Shown here: in pieces, positions 22,230-33,556 of the stretch
Layout: the number at the start of each line of letters is the position of its first letter
Position numbering within the stretch: the first letter of the stretch is position 1
Assembly: GCF_037975245.1 (NCBI RefSeq)
Contig: NC_092577.1
Span: 21,016,898 to 21,080,897, forward strand
DNA length: 64,000 bases
DNA from: Apostichopus japonicus
Lineage: Eukaryota > Echinodermata > Holothuroidea > Aspidochirotida > Stichopodidae
Reading direction: 5' to 3'
Notes under the pieces: generated by a model
What the model saw: only the letters and a program-made list of their open reading frames with translations
Told to the model about the DNA's origin: nothing
The model's database searches: none
Program-made: the position numbers and the translations under genes

Positions 22230-22755
22230 CATATTTTCCTTCAGAGGGGGGGGGGGCGTTGATGGAGTGAAGTGTGTACACAAATAAGATAATACAATAA
22301 GAGTTGTAAAGGGTACTAAATATAAGGCTGCACCAGTCCAATCGAATTGCTGCAAAGTGCCCTTTGATGTCGGTGCCCCCCCCCCCCCAGATTAAAAGTG
22401 CTTCCGCCGCCCTTGATGGGCGGTGATCATGGATCAGCCAACACGAAAATGTTTCGATATCTTAAATGTTGGGCGCTTCTGGGAGACGAGGAATTGGTAA
22501 ACTTAGGAATAAATGGCGATCACTTCCTTGGAGAATATTTCCCAAAATAAAAAATTTCAGGAAATTTTTATCAATTTTAGGGGTGTTGCTTTCTGCCATA
22601 ATGCACGGGAAGTGCCGTTTCCTGCAATCTGAGGGGTCTGCCAGAAGAAAAATTTTCTTTTACGCTCCGCGCCAACCGATGGTGGCGCTCCGCTTAGATA
22701 GTACTTACGGCCGGAATAATCCAATCGATTACGTCCCCCCCCCACGTTTCAAATC
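22230..22755. repeat. Repeat-derived sequence with poly-G/poly-C and hairpin motif
   Basis: It contains G and C runs at 22247 and 22378, then a block at 22600-22700 (GGAAGTGCCGTTTCCTGCAATCTGAGGGG followed by the CTCCGCGCCAACCGATGGTGGCGCTCCGC hairpin) that closely repeats 21900-22000. Non-coding transposon debris. Confidence 0.5.
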
Positions 22756-23099
22756 GGATTGACGCCCCTGGTTTTTACCCAAATGTCTGTTTGATGTGAA
22801 ATTTCATCGTAGTGTACATCACATGATGACACTTCAATGTTACTTATTGATAACATTTTAAAATGATCAGAAAACATACTTTTGGTACGTTTTCCGTAAT
22901 TTTTTAGGGAATTTGTAATACAGCGCATGATACTTAAAAGGTATTGCGATGTACACGTAACCATATGCTCATTTACATCGTTGAACATAGTGTTATTATT
23001 TTTTATCGTGACCTGTACCTTCAAATTCAACTCCCTGTCTTTATGATAATTAGATAAAAACACACCGTGGTCATGCAGTAATAACGCAATGTCATTGGC

Positions 23100-23384
23100 T
23101 GAATTTATGATTCCTATTGTGATTGGACGAGCGCTTGTCGATATGCTAGATGTTTGGGGTCAAAATAAATGGAACTGCTGTGCTGCGTGTATTTCCGTGT
23201 AAACTGTGCACATGCTCGTACTACCCGTAACGTTTTTATCCCGCATGGCGGGTCACGTAATAAGCACACCAAACCCAACTCTCCACAATTAGATAGATCC
23301 AGTGCAGCAGAATATTGGTATTTGCGTTCCATATTTACCAAATCCAACTCGCCAGTAGAAGAAAGCGGTCAGTCTATTTATTTA
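23100..23384 (+). promoter_or_regulatory. Possible promoter and first exon
   Basis: Two CCAAT-type boxes (ATTGGCT at 23095-23101 and GATTGG at 23121-23126, both reversed) precede a stretch open from 23169 that ends at a strong donor (TTTA|GTAAGT, 23384|23385). The encoded peptide is not recognisable. It could be the first exon of a gene running right, but its phase does not fit the candidate exon at 24215-24620 with the acceptors I can see. Speculative. Confidence 0.25.
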
Positions 23385-24214
23385 GTAAGTATTTAATGAT
23401 AATATTTAAAAGATAATAATATCAATTTTGGTAGGCCACTATGTTCGATCTAACGTTACTAAGTAGTACAGTGGACCTAGCGTAGGTCTAAGTTAAGGCT
23501 GATTTGTACTAGTCAATTAGTACTAGGCCTAGCCTAGGCCTATATACAGTATAGCGAAGTTAGGAACTCTGCTAAGATCGGACACCCTCATGCTCGTAAT
23601 ATTACCGAAAGGGAAAATGAAAACCTACCAGTTTTCAAATATGTATTCAATGTTAGGTCACAACCGATTTACGATCTTCCCACAAAAAAATTACCTTTGA
23701 AAAATATTTCCGTCAGGTATTTGAACATTGTGTTAACTTTAATGGAACCTCGCAAAACAACACTTTTACCAATCAACCATAATTTTCGGTGAATAAAATG
23801 AATATATTATAAATTTAAGGTAAGAATTAGACAAGTCTATATCAAATATTTAATGTCATAAAGTTTTGGCCGCCATTTTAGTTGGCCGTTCGAATTATAC
23901 TCCGACGTGTCAACCAGAGTGATGCTGAAGTCTGTTGAAAAATACTATATTTGAAATGATTTTTTACAAAAGAAGTTTTTTAAAGTATTGTAGTGATTTC
24001 AGTGTGGTGAGAAACTACATTTTCTCACATTAACTTGTTCACACCCATTGTAGTATGACTTTCATGAAAGAGTCTTATGTAGTCTTTGTAATCTGTACTC
24101 CTGAGAATCTGTGAGTGTTAATTAAAAAACCTAATGAGCCATTAGAATAAGTGTTATAAGCATATCTTATCTTGATTTAAAAGCTTGGGAAAGTTTTACT
24201 GCATGCTCTTATAG

Positions 24215-24620
24215 TACTAATATTCTGCCCTCTCTATTGTGCACAGCCCTGAAAGCTGCATTCCAAACCAAGTCAAATGACCCAACAAATTTCAGTATCA
24301 AAATTCAGTTGTGCCATTTGTGTACCTTCCGAACTGTGTCCGACAACCTTCTCCCTGTCCTTAGAAGGAGACACAGTATCTTGAGTACCTGTACCAAGGA
24401 AACAAATTCATCTGCCCTACTTTATTTCTTCTCAAATTTCAGACTAGACAATATCTCCATCATCACAGAGTGCGGGAACACCTTCGATCTACCTTCCAGT
24501 CTGCTCGAAGTCACTGGCCTTGACCTTATTGACATGACTCCGCTTGAATGTCAATTGACAGTGGAAGGAGATAAGGTCGAGAAGATTCAGTTCGAGTATC
24601 CTGTTACTACAGCAGTATAG
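24215..24620 (+). CDS. Candidate terminal exon, unknown product
   Basis: An open frame ends with TAG at 24618-24620. Acceptors exist at 24214 (gctcttatag) and 24246 (ctctattgtgcacag); only the first is phase-compatible with the last USP-gene exon at 18764-18813. The peptide has CHLC and ends with a Leu/Glu-rich tail (SLLEVTGLDLIDMTPLEC). I do not recognise the domain. The 5.4-kb gap to the USP exons is full of hAT debris, so linkage is unproven. Confidence 0.4.
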
Positions 24621-24711
24621 TTGAAAGTCCAAAAAAGAAACTGATGACTAGAGATTATTTCTGGACAGAATTGGCCCCTGATTGACTGTTATTTGGTCAT
24701 CTGTATAATCC

Positions 24712-24823
24712 CAGTCTTCTCGAAGTCACTGGCTTTGACCTTATTAACATGACTCCGCTTCAATGTCAATTGACAATAGAAAATAGAGTCAAAGATAAAC
24801 AGTTTACCCTGTTGCTACAGGTG
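24712..24823 (+). repeat. Partial duplicate of the candidate terminal exon
   Basis: This stretch repeats 24499-24612 (shared TCGAAGTCACTGGC, GACCTTATT, CATGACTCCGCTT, AATGTCAATTGACA) about 213 bp downstream in the same orientation. The copy has lost the frame. A CCCCTG...TTATTTGGTCATCTGTATAATC block from the spacer (24668-24706) recurs again at about 25268-25300. Confidence 0.75.
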
Positions 24824-24876
24824 TATACAGTAGTTAGCAAGTCAAAGTAAGAAACTGACAACCAGGCCTCGAGCCG

Positions 24877-25260
24877 AAGGAATCTATGCAATCATGAGTG
24901 CATGTATTGGTATGTGTGTGTGTGTGTGTGTGTGTGACACAAAGCTTGTAAGTAGGTTTTATCGCCACTCCAAAAGTGGATTAAGGTCACACTTGGTACA
25001 GAAGTTGCCCATCACTAGTAGACGATCTCTATTTATTTTGGTTCCAATGTCATGAATATTTATGAGTGGAAAGGGCTTTGAGCGAATTCTCTAAAATGTC
25101 AATATATCGGCAACTGCATGTCCGATTTTGATCAAACTTGTTTTGATGGCATTGGTAGGTGGTTAGGTACGTTTGTGTGGTACAAAATTTCATCTCATGA
25201 AAATTCTGAAGGTTGGAACGTTGTGCAATTTTGCTCATGACCAGACGTTATTTATTTTTA
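24877..25260 (+). repeat. Dispersed repeat with internal (TG)n, + copy
   Basis: Order of blocks: GCCGAAGGAATCTATGCAATC, a (TG)n tract at 24914-24937, GACACAAAGCTTG then AGGTTTTATC, an AGTAGACGATC block, TATTTATTTTGGTTCCAATG and TCATGAATATTTATGAG. The same blocks occur in inverted order at 26440-26920, and the left block recurs at 25510 and, inverted, at about 36530-36560. Non-coding. Confidence 0.7.
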
Positions 25261-26364
25261 CAAAAGTAGCCCCTGTTATTTGGTCATCTGTATAATCGGA
25301 TTAAACATTCGTTTTTACAAACTATTACTTTTCCATTAGACACGGTTTTCCATAGCATGTGATACACTTCTTCATTTTGAAACTATATGCAAAAGACAGC
25401 TGAATCATATTCATGTACAATTTTTTTACCGAAGTTATTCACTTCATATCATAATTCCAGTCTTATCAAACTATCTATTTCCAAATAAATTATTTCGTAT
25501 TCCTTGCCAGAGGCTCAAAGAATCTATGCAATCATGATTGTGTGTCAGGATGTCCTCCTGTAGGTATCAATACAGGTTCTATAAAACCTGTATTCTTGAT
25601 TCTGTTGAACATGCCATGTAACAATTCAGTAAATCTAGATTAATGGTATTTTTTTCGCAAAAATGAGTATCTTAAGCAAGTGTACAACAATGAAACTTTC
25701 TACATACGGTTCGATAAGAAGCCTACCAGACAACGTCAGTAGTGACCTCATTCTGTTTGGGAACACCACCATTCAAAACGCGGTGTTTACAGATTTATGG
25801 TTGTAACGTGCAGTATTCACATATACCTTTCATTATCTTGGGCAGTCTCAAGGAAGTAGTCTACCCCTATTGTTTATTTATTGTTCCAGTAATCCAGTAA
25901 TAAGAGAGGTTAAAATTAATTTTTCCACATGAAGCACAGCTATGGTCAAACTTCATATTTGGTGGATAGGTCCACAATCAGTGGTGGCTGTTCATGATAT
26001 TAATTCAGAGAGAACAAACCGCAGGGGGCTTTTACCTTCACAACATATCATTTTATACTTCCCCAGTCTTCTGAACCAATTCTTTCCCCCAAAATAGTAC
26101 TTATTTATTATGTGTGCTCCAAAAGTCACCTATATTTGAACTAAACAAGAAAACCAAGGGGTTTTGAGATTCCTTGGCATCTAAATATTACTGTAGGTTC
26201 ATTGTGTACACTTGGTTCCGACCTTTTATGAATATTAATGTAGCATCAACACAAATGTTGTTCCTTGCTATCAGCTCAAGGTTGATGAACAAACTGATAT
26301 TTTAAAGAATTTGCTTTAAGCTCTACCACTCATTAATATTCATGCCCCCTCATTAATAGTATTG

Positions 26365-26422
26365 GGGTAGAATTCCGACTTGCAGCTGGAAGGTAAGGGG
26401 TTCGACTCCTGGCCGGGTCATA
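26365..26422 (+). ncRNA. tRNA-like relic (B box)
   Basis: GGGGTTCGACTCCTGGCCGGGTCA contains a good RNA polymerase III B box (GGTTCGACTCC) in a T-arm-like setting. I cannot fold a complete tRNA around it. Most likely a decayed tRNA gene or the head of a tRNA-derived SINE. Confidence 0.35.
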
Positions 26423-26439
26423 CTGAAGATTTGTTGAAA

Positions 26440-26920
26440 ATCACTGTAAGCCACGCCCACTCATTAATATTCATGATATTAGCACCAAAATAAATAGGGA
26501 TCGTCTACTCATGATGGGTAACCTATGTATCAAGAATGAGATCAATCCACCTTGGGATTGCTGAGAAAACCTAATTTCAAGCTTTTTTGCGAAAAACAAC
26601 ACTTAGCCCCGCCCCTCATGAATAATAATGAGATTGGACAAACTGTCACCATATTCATATAGAGGACTTTCCTCTTGTACCACCAATCCAAGTTCCTTGA
26701 AAATTGAACTTAGGGTTGCGAAGATATTGACATTTGTTGAAAATCACTCTAAGCCCCGCCTACTCATTAATATTCATCATATTAGAACCACAATAAATAG
26801 GTTACCCATCATGAGTAGACGATCCCTATGTACCAAGAATGAGATCAATCTACCTTGGGATTGCTGAGAAAACCTAATTTCAAGCTTGGCGTCACACACA
26901 CAGACACACACACACACATA
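26440..26920 (-). repeat. Dispersed (TG)n repeat, minus-strand copies in tandem
   Basis: Two segments about 300 bp apart (26456-26590 and 26756-26890) repeat each other: CTCATTAATATTCAT, an AATAAATAGG block, ACTCATGATGGGT or its complement, GAATGAGATCAATC, CCTTGGGATTGCTGAGAAAA and CCTAATTTCAAGCTT. The right one continues through GGCGTCACACAC into a (CA)n tract, the mirror of 24877-25260. Confidence 0.75.
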
Positions 26921-27118
26921 CATGTATAGGCTCCCAAATGGGGACAACTGCTCAACACAGGAGAATTGGGGACATGATGATATAACTTTGTACTTCCTAC
27001 TGCTTGCGTAAAATAGCTCTTAAATAATATTAAAGGTACCAGCTTAACACTAAAATCTGTTTGTCCATTTTCTATGAATTATTGAACTTGGTTCTACACA
27101 TACCATGTGGGGACACAC

Positions 27119-27345
27119 TGTGTCACCTAACTGGGGACTTGGTGTGTCACCTAACTGGGGACTTGGTGTGTCACCTAACTGGGGACTTGGTGTGTCACCT
27201 AACTGGGGACTTGGTGTGTCACCTAACTGGGGACTTGGTGTGTCACCTAACTGGGGACTTGGTGTGTCACCTAACTGGGGACTTGGTGTGTTAACGAATT
27301 GGGGACTTCGTGTGTCAACAAATTGGGGACTTTCATTAACTGGAG
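27119..27345 (+). repeat. 24-bp minisatellite
   Basis: Seven near-perfect 24-bp units (TGTCACCTAACTGGGGACTTGGTG) from 27121 to about 27288, followed by two or three diverged units. The unit contains the TGGGGAC word that is also scattered near the right end of the enclosing element. Because 24 is divisible by three, all frames stay open and produce false repeat proteins. Confidence 0.92.
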
Positions 27346-28130
27346 AAACCCAGTGTCAACTAATTGGGAACATACTGTATCGACCAACTGGGGGCTCAAC
27401 TGCAGTGGGGACAAACTTTCCTTGTGTCATGCAAAAGAAACAACTTGAAACAAACTGTGTAACATGTCAAAGCATCACCACACCAAAATCAAAGGTGACT
27501 CAAAAATGGGGCAAATTTGCCCCAAAAAATTTGGGCCAAAAATCTTTGATTCTATGATAAAATTCTATTATTGCTATGAAGTAATTTGTTACACCAAAAC
27601 ATCCAATGTCTTTGCCCATTTAACATCTTCTCAACTTTAATATTTACATGGGTGGATTAAGGCAAGACGGTCCAAGGGTTTATAGTGCATTCATTGAACA
27701 CATTGAATAGTAAGAAGTAGCAGTATACACACAGTGCATGATGCACAATAAAACTTTATTAACTGAAACTTTCAGCAAAAAAAGGTGCATTGTACAGTTT
27801 TCAGGAATTCCTAAAACAAAATGTTTTGACTGATTGCTTTTATGTCTGTTGCCTGGTAAAATACAGTTTGCAGACATTTCCCTATAAGAATAGCATAGTT
27901 AAACTGATGCTGTACACTACCAGTATTTGTACTATATATATGCAAATGGAAGTGTGAGTACAGTACTTTAATTTCAGTCTAGAAGTGAAACAATTTGATA
28001 TGAAACATACAGAAGCATTAAAACTGCCTCTCAACAAATAATGCTCAAAAATAATTAAGCTGTGTACCCCTACATTAAAGATCCCAAGCAAACTGTTTTG
28101 TAAAACAGTTCCCATGACAGACTAGAAAGA

Positions 28131-28605
28131 CTCCTTTCTGCACGAACAACAACAATGAAATCTGTCTAACAATCAACAAACATGAATTTAACAAACAAGG
28201 AATAAAACATTAACCAAGAGCACTAAAACATTCACACTTTGATGCCAACATCAGGCTAGAGCTGAAAAGGCAGTCAACATAGCTACTTAGCAGATTAGAA
28301 AGTCTGTGGCATTTGTTCCTGAGCTCCTTTCTGCATGAACGACAACAATTAAATCTGTCTAACAATCAACAAACATGAATTTAACAAACAAGTAATAAAA
28401 CATTAACCAAGAGCACTAAAATATTCACACTTTTATGCCAACATCAGGCTAGAGCTGAAAAGACAGTCAACATAGCTACTTAGCAGATTAGAAAATCTGT
28501 GGCATTTGTTCCTGAGCTCTTTATTCCATAAACAACAACAATGAAATCTGCCTAACAAGTCAATAAACATGAATTTAACAAACTAGTAATATATGAACAC
28601 AGTAA
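28131..28605. repeat. ~192-bp tandem duplication, 2.4 copies
   Basis: Units start at about 28131, 28323 and 28516 (third partial). Each contains AACAACAATGAAATCTG or a variant, CAACAAACATGAATTTAAC, ACCAAGAGCACTAAAA, ATGCCAACATCAGGCTAG and GTGGCATTTGTTCCTGAGCTC. It lies directly 3' of the stop codon of the minus-strand gene, so it would fall in its 3' UTR; an AATAAA on the minus strand lies near 28521-28526. Confidence 0.85.
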
Positions 28606-28618
28606 AGTTTGACCAATT

Positions 28619-28830
28619 CTAATACCACTTTTTGTTAGCCCTTCCAGAGTGATTTCTTATGAAGTCTTTAATATTGGTCCACTTCCTTCCATCAAAACAA
28701 CTGTACTTTTCCATCACCCTATCAATAGCTGTCTTTCCAGGCAATTGGTTTAATGCTATTTCTCGTCTGAATTCCTTTAAAACTACTCTTTTCTCATCTT
28801 CTGTCCATACCCTCCTTTGGTATTTTCTCC
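28619..28830 (-). CDS. C-terminal exon with Myb/SANT-like domain
   Basis: Minus strand, acceptor GTCCTTTCAG. It encodes RRVWTEDEKRVVLKEFRR, a Leu/Pro segment, CFDGRKWTNIKDFIRNH and a basic end, then TAG at 28619-28621. The W-T-x-x-E start and later W-x-x-x-K-x-F-I spacing suggest a Myb/SANT-like DNA-binding helix bundle, a tail I recall from related recombinase-like genes. Frame fully open. Confidence 0.7.
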
Positions 28831-29060
28831 CTGAAAGGACAACAAATATATACATTACTATGTGGTGCTTTTGAAAAATACACCTCAATGTTGCCATGTG
28901 ATAGTTTACAATATAAAGAAACAAATCACATCAAAATGTTTTGAGGTTGGTCTCCAGCATAAATTGCAATCTGTCTAGTATACTCCTCATATTTTGTTGT
29001 TTAAATAAAACTAGAAAATATTTATTTTAAATGGTTTGTTTTATTTATGAACAATATTAC

Positions 29061-29240
29061 CTTTCTTCATACTGGGTGGTTCTTCTCCTTCGGAATTAGT
29101 GCTTTCAAAAGTGGTGCCATTAGCTTGATGCAGAGACCCTACACTTTCCATGCTGCCCTCATCCCTACTTGTGTCCTTCTCCTCTTCCTCCTCCTCATCA
29201 CTATCATCTGTATCATCAGATGATTCTATGTTGTCAATTT
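29061..29240 (-). CDS. Acidic linker exon
   Basis: Minus strand, acceptor ATTTCCACAG, donor AAAG|GTAATA; 180 bp, phase 1 in and out. It encodes ESSDDTDDSDEEEEEEKDTS and a Ser/Glu-rich remainder ending PPSMKKG. A disordered linker is expected. Confidence 0.7.
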
Positions 29241-29602
29241 CTGTGGAAATAAAATCAATGACTGCTTAGATTTGTAGTACATAAACGTAGCGTAGCAAAC
29301 ACAGGTTAGATAACGACAAGTACCATTCCTTGCATCAAAGACACACCTTAGCCCACAGAATTACAACTTGATAAACACTTTTTAAAGTATCACCTTAGAT
29401 GATTACTAATTATTTAAAAAGGCAATTAAATTATTGATATATCAAGTTTTACAGTTCTTTAGCAGGTATACATTCTCCTCACTTCAGTATTTCTAATGTA
29501 AACTTTACAAATCAGCTTCAAAAGTCCTATTTGAACTTTAGCTACACTCATTTAAATATTGAACTTCATTGCAAAAACATGAAATAAATTCCTGCTTTTT
29601 AC

Positions 29603-31313
29603 CATCATCTTTGTCAACTTCAATTTGGTCCAAAGACTTTCCTGCCAAGCTTGCTGTTGACCCTTTCTCCAAAGAGAGAAGTAGCCACCTGCAGCGTTGC
29701 ATCTGGTAAACGGTACAACTCTCTGTGAACTCGTACATCATGTCCCATAAACTTAGCCAGCATGTCAAGCTCGTTATCTTTAAGATTAAGGACTTGGCTG
29801 ATTGTGGCAACATGCTTCCTCAAGCTTGTGGAACGAAGTTGGGTTGGATTCTTCGCTCCGCAAAGAGTTGCAAACTTTCGAATGCAATCAGCACCCCTAA
29901 TGTGTGCATCTGAGTTGGATGTAGCACAACGAAACAAAAACTTATTGTCAGGGTTTACACCTACTTTCTGCCTGAGGCTAATGAGTAAATCCACAGTGTC
30001 TTCCATCTGTTTTGTTACCAGCACTGGTACAGTGTTCCCTTTCTTTCCGATGATTTCAATCCTTGTGAAAGTTTTGCAAAGTTCCCTTTCAAACTTACTG
30101 AGGCACGCAGAGATGTAATCAGCTTTCTCTGATGAGGCTTTCATGTTGTAATCATCAATAGATACTTTGGAAATTTCTCCTTGCCTTCTTCGGTTGAATA
30201 ACATAATTTGTGTCAGAGTTACCTCATTAAGTACCTTCCAAGAAGCTACTGGGTCAGACTTTCCATCCTCCAACTTTCTTTTCTCATCATGCCCAATTTT
30301 TTTCACGAAGTTTGAGAGAGTGCAAATGTCTTCCGTGAGTGGTAGTCTCTTAGGGGCATTCCTCTTGTTTTCAGTCATAGTGCGATGAGCATGACGGGAG
30401 ACTTCCTCAGTCCACTTCATTTGGCATAACTCAAAGAAATTGGTTGACTGGTTCACAATCTCCTCATCACCTCCTCATCACCTTGTCTCAATCAGTAGTC
30501 TGGCCATCTCTCTTAACTTGGTTCGTATGTAATTTTGTTGTTCTTTGTCATGACCAAGCTTTAAGAATTCTTTCTTTGCCAGCTGACAAATCAGACTATC
30601 ACTCTTCAAACATCGTGACACGTCATCACCTTTTAACTTGCTAAAGAGTTCATCAAGCTGCAGGTCTGAATTGTTGAGGCTTGGAAGGAGAAGTTTTCCA
30701 TTTCTGACTAGTTCTCCCCTCCTTCTCTTCAGTTTGTTTGAGGAAGCCGGCTCCAAATGACATGTGTGTTTGTAAAGGAACCTCTTCGCATAGTATCCAT
30801 AACAGGTTGGACAGGGAATGAAGTTTGATGGCTCAGTGAGTTCATTTGGCCTATACCTGACAATTAACTCTCCTGATCCCTGTTCCAGCACCTTGCAATT
30901 TTGTAGGTGATTTCCAAGATTCCTGATTTTGGTGAGCTTTGCTGCCTTCAGTGTGTGATGATCCTCCTGCATCCAGTCAGCCACTGCAGATTCATTGCAA
31001 TGGGCTGATCGAAGATGTCTTGGTAGCTTAGCTTGAGGTATTTCGCAGTAAAAACAAAACTGTCTTTTGTCATATACTCTACAATCCTCATTGCTTGTAG
31101 ACTTCACGGTAATCTGTGATGTTCTTTCATGATCGGTCTGCTGCTCATCCACTACCTTAGAGTCATTCTCCTCTGGCAAAGTCAGATTTGGATACAAAAC
31201 ATATGAAATATTTCAATCATCAGATGGTGGCACAACATCATCATCTTCATAATCATCATCACTGTCGTCATTGTCGCTGTCAAGCTCGGAGGCAGAATGA
31301 TAAGACTGTGTAT
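29603..31313 (-). pseudogene. Large exon: acidic region, Cys/His fingers and tyrosine-recombinase-like domain
   Basis: Minus strand. It starts with an Asp-rich run (SDNDDSDDDYEDDD), then an in-frame TGA at 31213-31215. After that come CFYCEIPQAKLPRHLRSAH (C2H2-like), CPTCYGYYAKRFLYKHTC (CCHC-like) and a helical part ending ARLLIETR, followed by TGA TGA. The same frame reopens after 24 bp into the recombinase-like domain: box I FNRRRQGEIS, box II STSLRKHVAT, and FMGHDVRVHRELY with the Tyr codon at 29713-29715. These match the R, HxxR-type, GH and Y positions of phage-integrase-fold recombinases, though the first His of box II is replaced. Downstream, the reading frame that joins the next exon is offset, implying a small indel near 29650-29670. 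Confidence 0.75.
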
Positions 31314-31533
31314 CTGCAAATGTAAATCAGTAAACAGGAGAGTAAAGCTGTCACTTAGTAATGGTGGCAGCAGCAATAAAAGAACTTACTTTGAATGCAG
31401 AGTTCTCTGAAAAGATTTTAAGGATATAAACAGATACTAATGCATCTACAACTTATATGAGCTGCAACTATTCAACAACGACATAGCCATGCCTACCATA
31501 TCAAAACATGCTAAAATGAGTTAGTGTTTTTAC

Positions 31534-33040
31534 CTTCAGGAACAGAATGTTGCTCAACGAATCGTTGTTGTTGGTCTGTTAACGTCACATCTGGATGCCC
31601 GACGCCATCATGCTTTGATCCAATAACATTGTTAGTTTTGTCTAGCTCTGTTAATATGGAACTGATAGTATCCATAAGATGCTCTGGTTCAGGGAGGGAG
31701 TTACATGGAACAGCCTCTACACAAAGAAAAACAGCGAGAAAAATGAAGCAAAGTAATTTACTTTCAATACAGAATAATGATGACCTGTAACTAGAGCAAA
31801 AACAAGAAATGAAGCATTTAGAACAGCTTCTAGAAAAGCAAAAACAAAGAAACATTGGCAATTGCTGATATCCAAGCTTATTTAAATAGATGTCTTACAA
31901 CATGAATCTACATACTACTAGCTGCAATTTTATACGGGAAACACAGGAAATTTTCTTCACCAATAATGGCATGAGTATATCAATGGACAACAACTATGGT
32001 CTCCAGTTATCTAAACATCGTCAAAATGAGAGACTGACAGCAATGATTTTCACTTGCAAACCATTCCATTGTCTAACTGCAATTTAACTCTTACTTGATG
32101 ATCATTTTAACATTTCAGCTTTTTTTGCAAAATACAAGTTTTTGCATTAAGTTGATAGAGACTTCATTTGTTAAACAAACCTCACCAGGTCGTCATGTGC
32201 ACTTATTTGAGAAGCATACTTATATTCAATACTACATTAGATAAACTCTGCACAACGTTTAAGTTTGTACCTTCTGAAATTGACTTTCCTTCAACAAAGG
32301 CTGGTTGTTCCTGTGTTAACACGAGATTTGGATGCCCATTACAATCCTCTGATGATCTCATAACATCATAAGTTTTTTCTAGTTCTGCAGATGTCGAGCT
32401 ACAAGTAGGCATGGGATGTTCTGAGTCAGTGAGGAAGCTACGTGGAATTACTCCTGCAAGAAGAAACGAGAGGAAAAAGGAGGCAAAATAAGTTTGCTCA
32501 ATGCAGAATAATATGTGAACAAACCGCAAACATAGAAGGATTAGTCTAACCCTCTTACACTTATTTCATTCATCTTGAATCTACATGCAACCATTGACAA
32601 TTTGACACAAAAATTCAAACTATCAGCAGTTGAGCAGACATATCGATATCACAACCATGTTTTATAATCATCAAATTATCCATCCACCTTCCCTACTTAA
32701 TGCTTAGCTCATTGCACTTTTGAAGGTCTCGTCACCAGACTAAATCAGTGGAACAACCTCACTACATTCCAAAAACTTAGCTACTGCATCTCTGAACGTG
32801 GTGACTTCTCTACGTTAATTACAACAATTTATCAAACACATGAACTTCATAAGTTTGTACCTTCAGAAACCGAATCTGGCTCACAAACTGCCAGTTGTTC
32901 GTCCGTTGACATCAGATCTGAATGTCTAACCCAATCTTCCACTGTTTTCATAACATCAATTCTTTTGTCTGGCTCCTTGGATGCTGGACTGCAAGTAGCC
33001 ATCTGTTCTTCTGTAGCAGTGTAAGAGTAACATGAAACAG
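31534..33040 (-). CDS. Three tandem paralogous exons (32861-33040, 32271-32453, 31534-31716)
   Basis: Each exon is 180-183 bp, starts and ends in phase 1, and ends (S/P)EG at a GAAG|GTA donor (GTACAA in the first two, GTAAAA in the third). Peptides align: a V/I-x-C/R start, E(H/Q)xM.T, an E-x-x-K segment, DVM or NVI, an E/D...H(P/S)(D/N) stretch and T(D/Q)(E/Q)Q. Clear tandem exon duplication with divergence; each copy can be gained or lost without breaking the frame. No known domain recognised. Confidence 0.75.
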
Positions 33041-33556
33041 CTTTCACAAAAGCAAAAATATTGTTTACTGCAGTGTATTAAAATGCATTCACTCCTACAA
33101 TAAATTGTAAAACCATTCCTGAGATGGTAAACAGATCTTGAAAATGTTTCACATTCTAAATTCCACTCAATTTCAAACTGAAACAATGTCTCAGTCTTTC
33201 TCATATTTTAAGTTTGAATTTCCCTCATTGTTCGTCACCATAGAAATAATTGTTGCAACACACTTATTATGTGAACATGGCAAGAAAAATAATAAGCCAA
33301 CATTTTGCTCTTTCCTTCCTTCTTAGATCCTGACCGTTATATATCCTGCAAATTAGTGCACCTCACTGTAATGTGAGGTCTTACATGAAGTACAATGTGT
33401 AGAATTTAATACATCAAACATATCACATAGGCCTACAGATAATTATGCCTCCGCAAAAATATATAAAGTCAAAAATATAAAGGATCACTATCTGTCAAAC
33501 ATATAAAAAAAAATACATGATAAGACACTGCTGAAAATAAAATGTAATTCTAGTAC

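Larger units (their letters stand above)
19251..22770 (+). mobile_element. Possible composite hAT element with nested MITEs
   Basis: The left end CATGGGCGTCAATCC (19251-19265) and the right end GGATTGACGCCCCTG (22756-22770) are inverted repeats with 14 of 15 positions agreeing. Between them lie the 3' part of a hAT transposase gene on the + strand and at least three other short elements. I found no matching 8-bp flanking duplication (gtagtgaa versus gtttttac), so the ends may belong to two separate MITEs of one family rather than to one 3.5-kb element. Confidence 0.4.

Noticed and set aside
27121-27290. CRISPR array
   Set aside because: The units are contiguous without unique spacers and the DNA is eukaryotic.
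27061-27557. Long open frames with an eight-residue repeat (VSPNWGLG type)
   Set aside because: They are translations of the 24-bp minisatellite; all frames stay open because the period is divisible by three.
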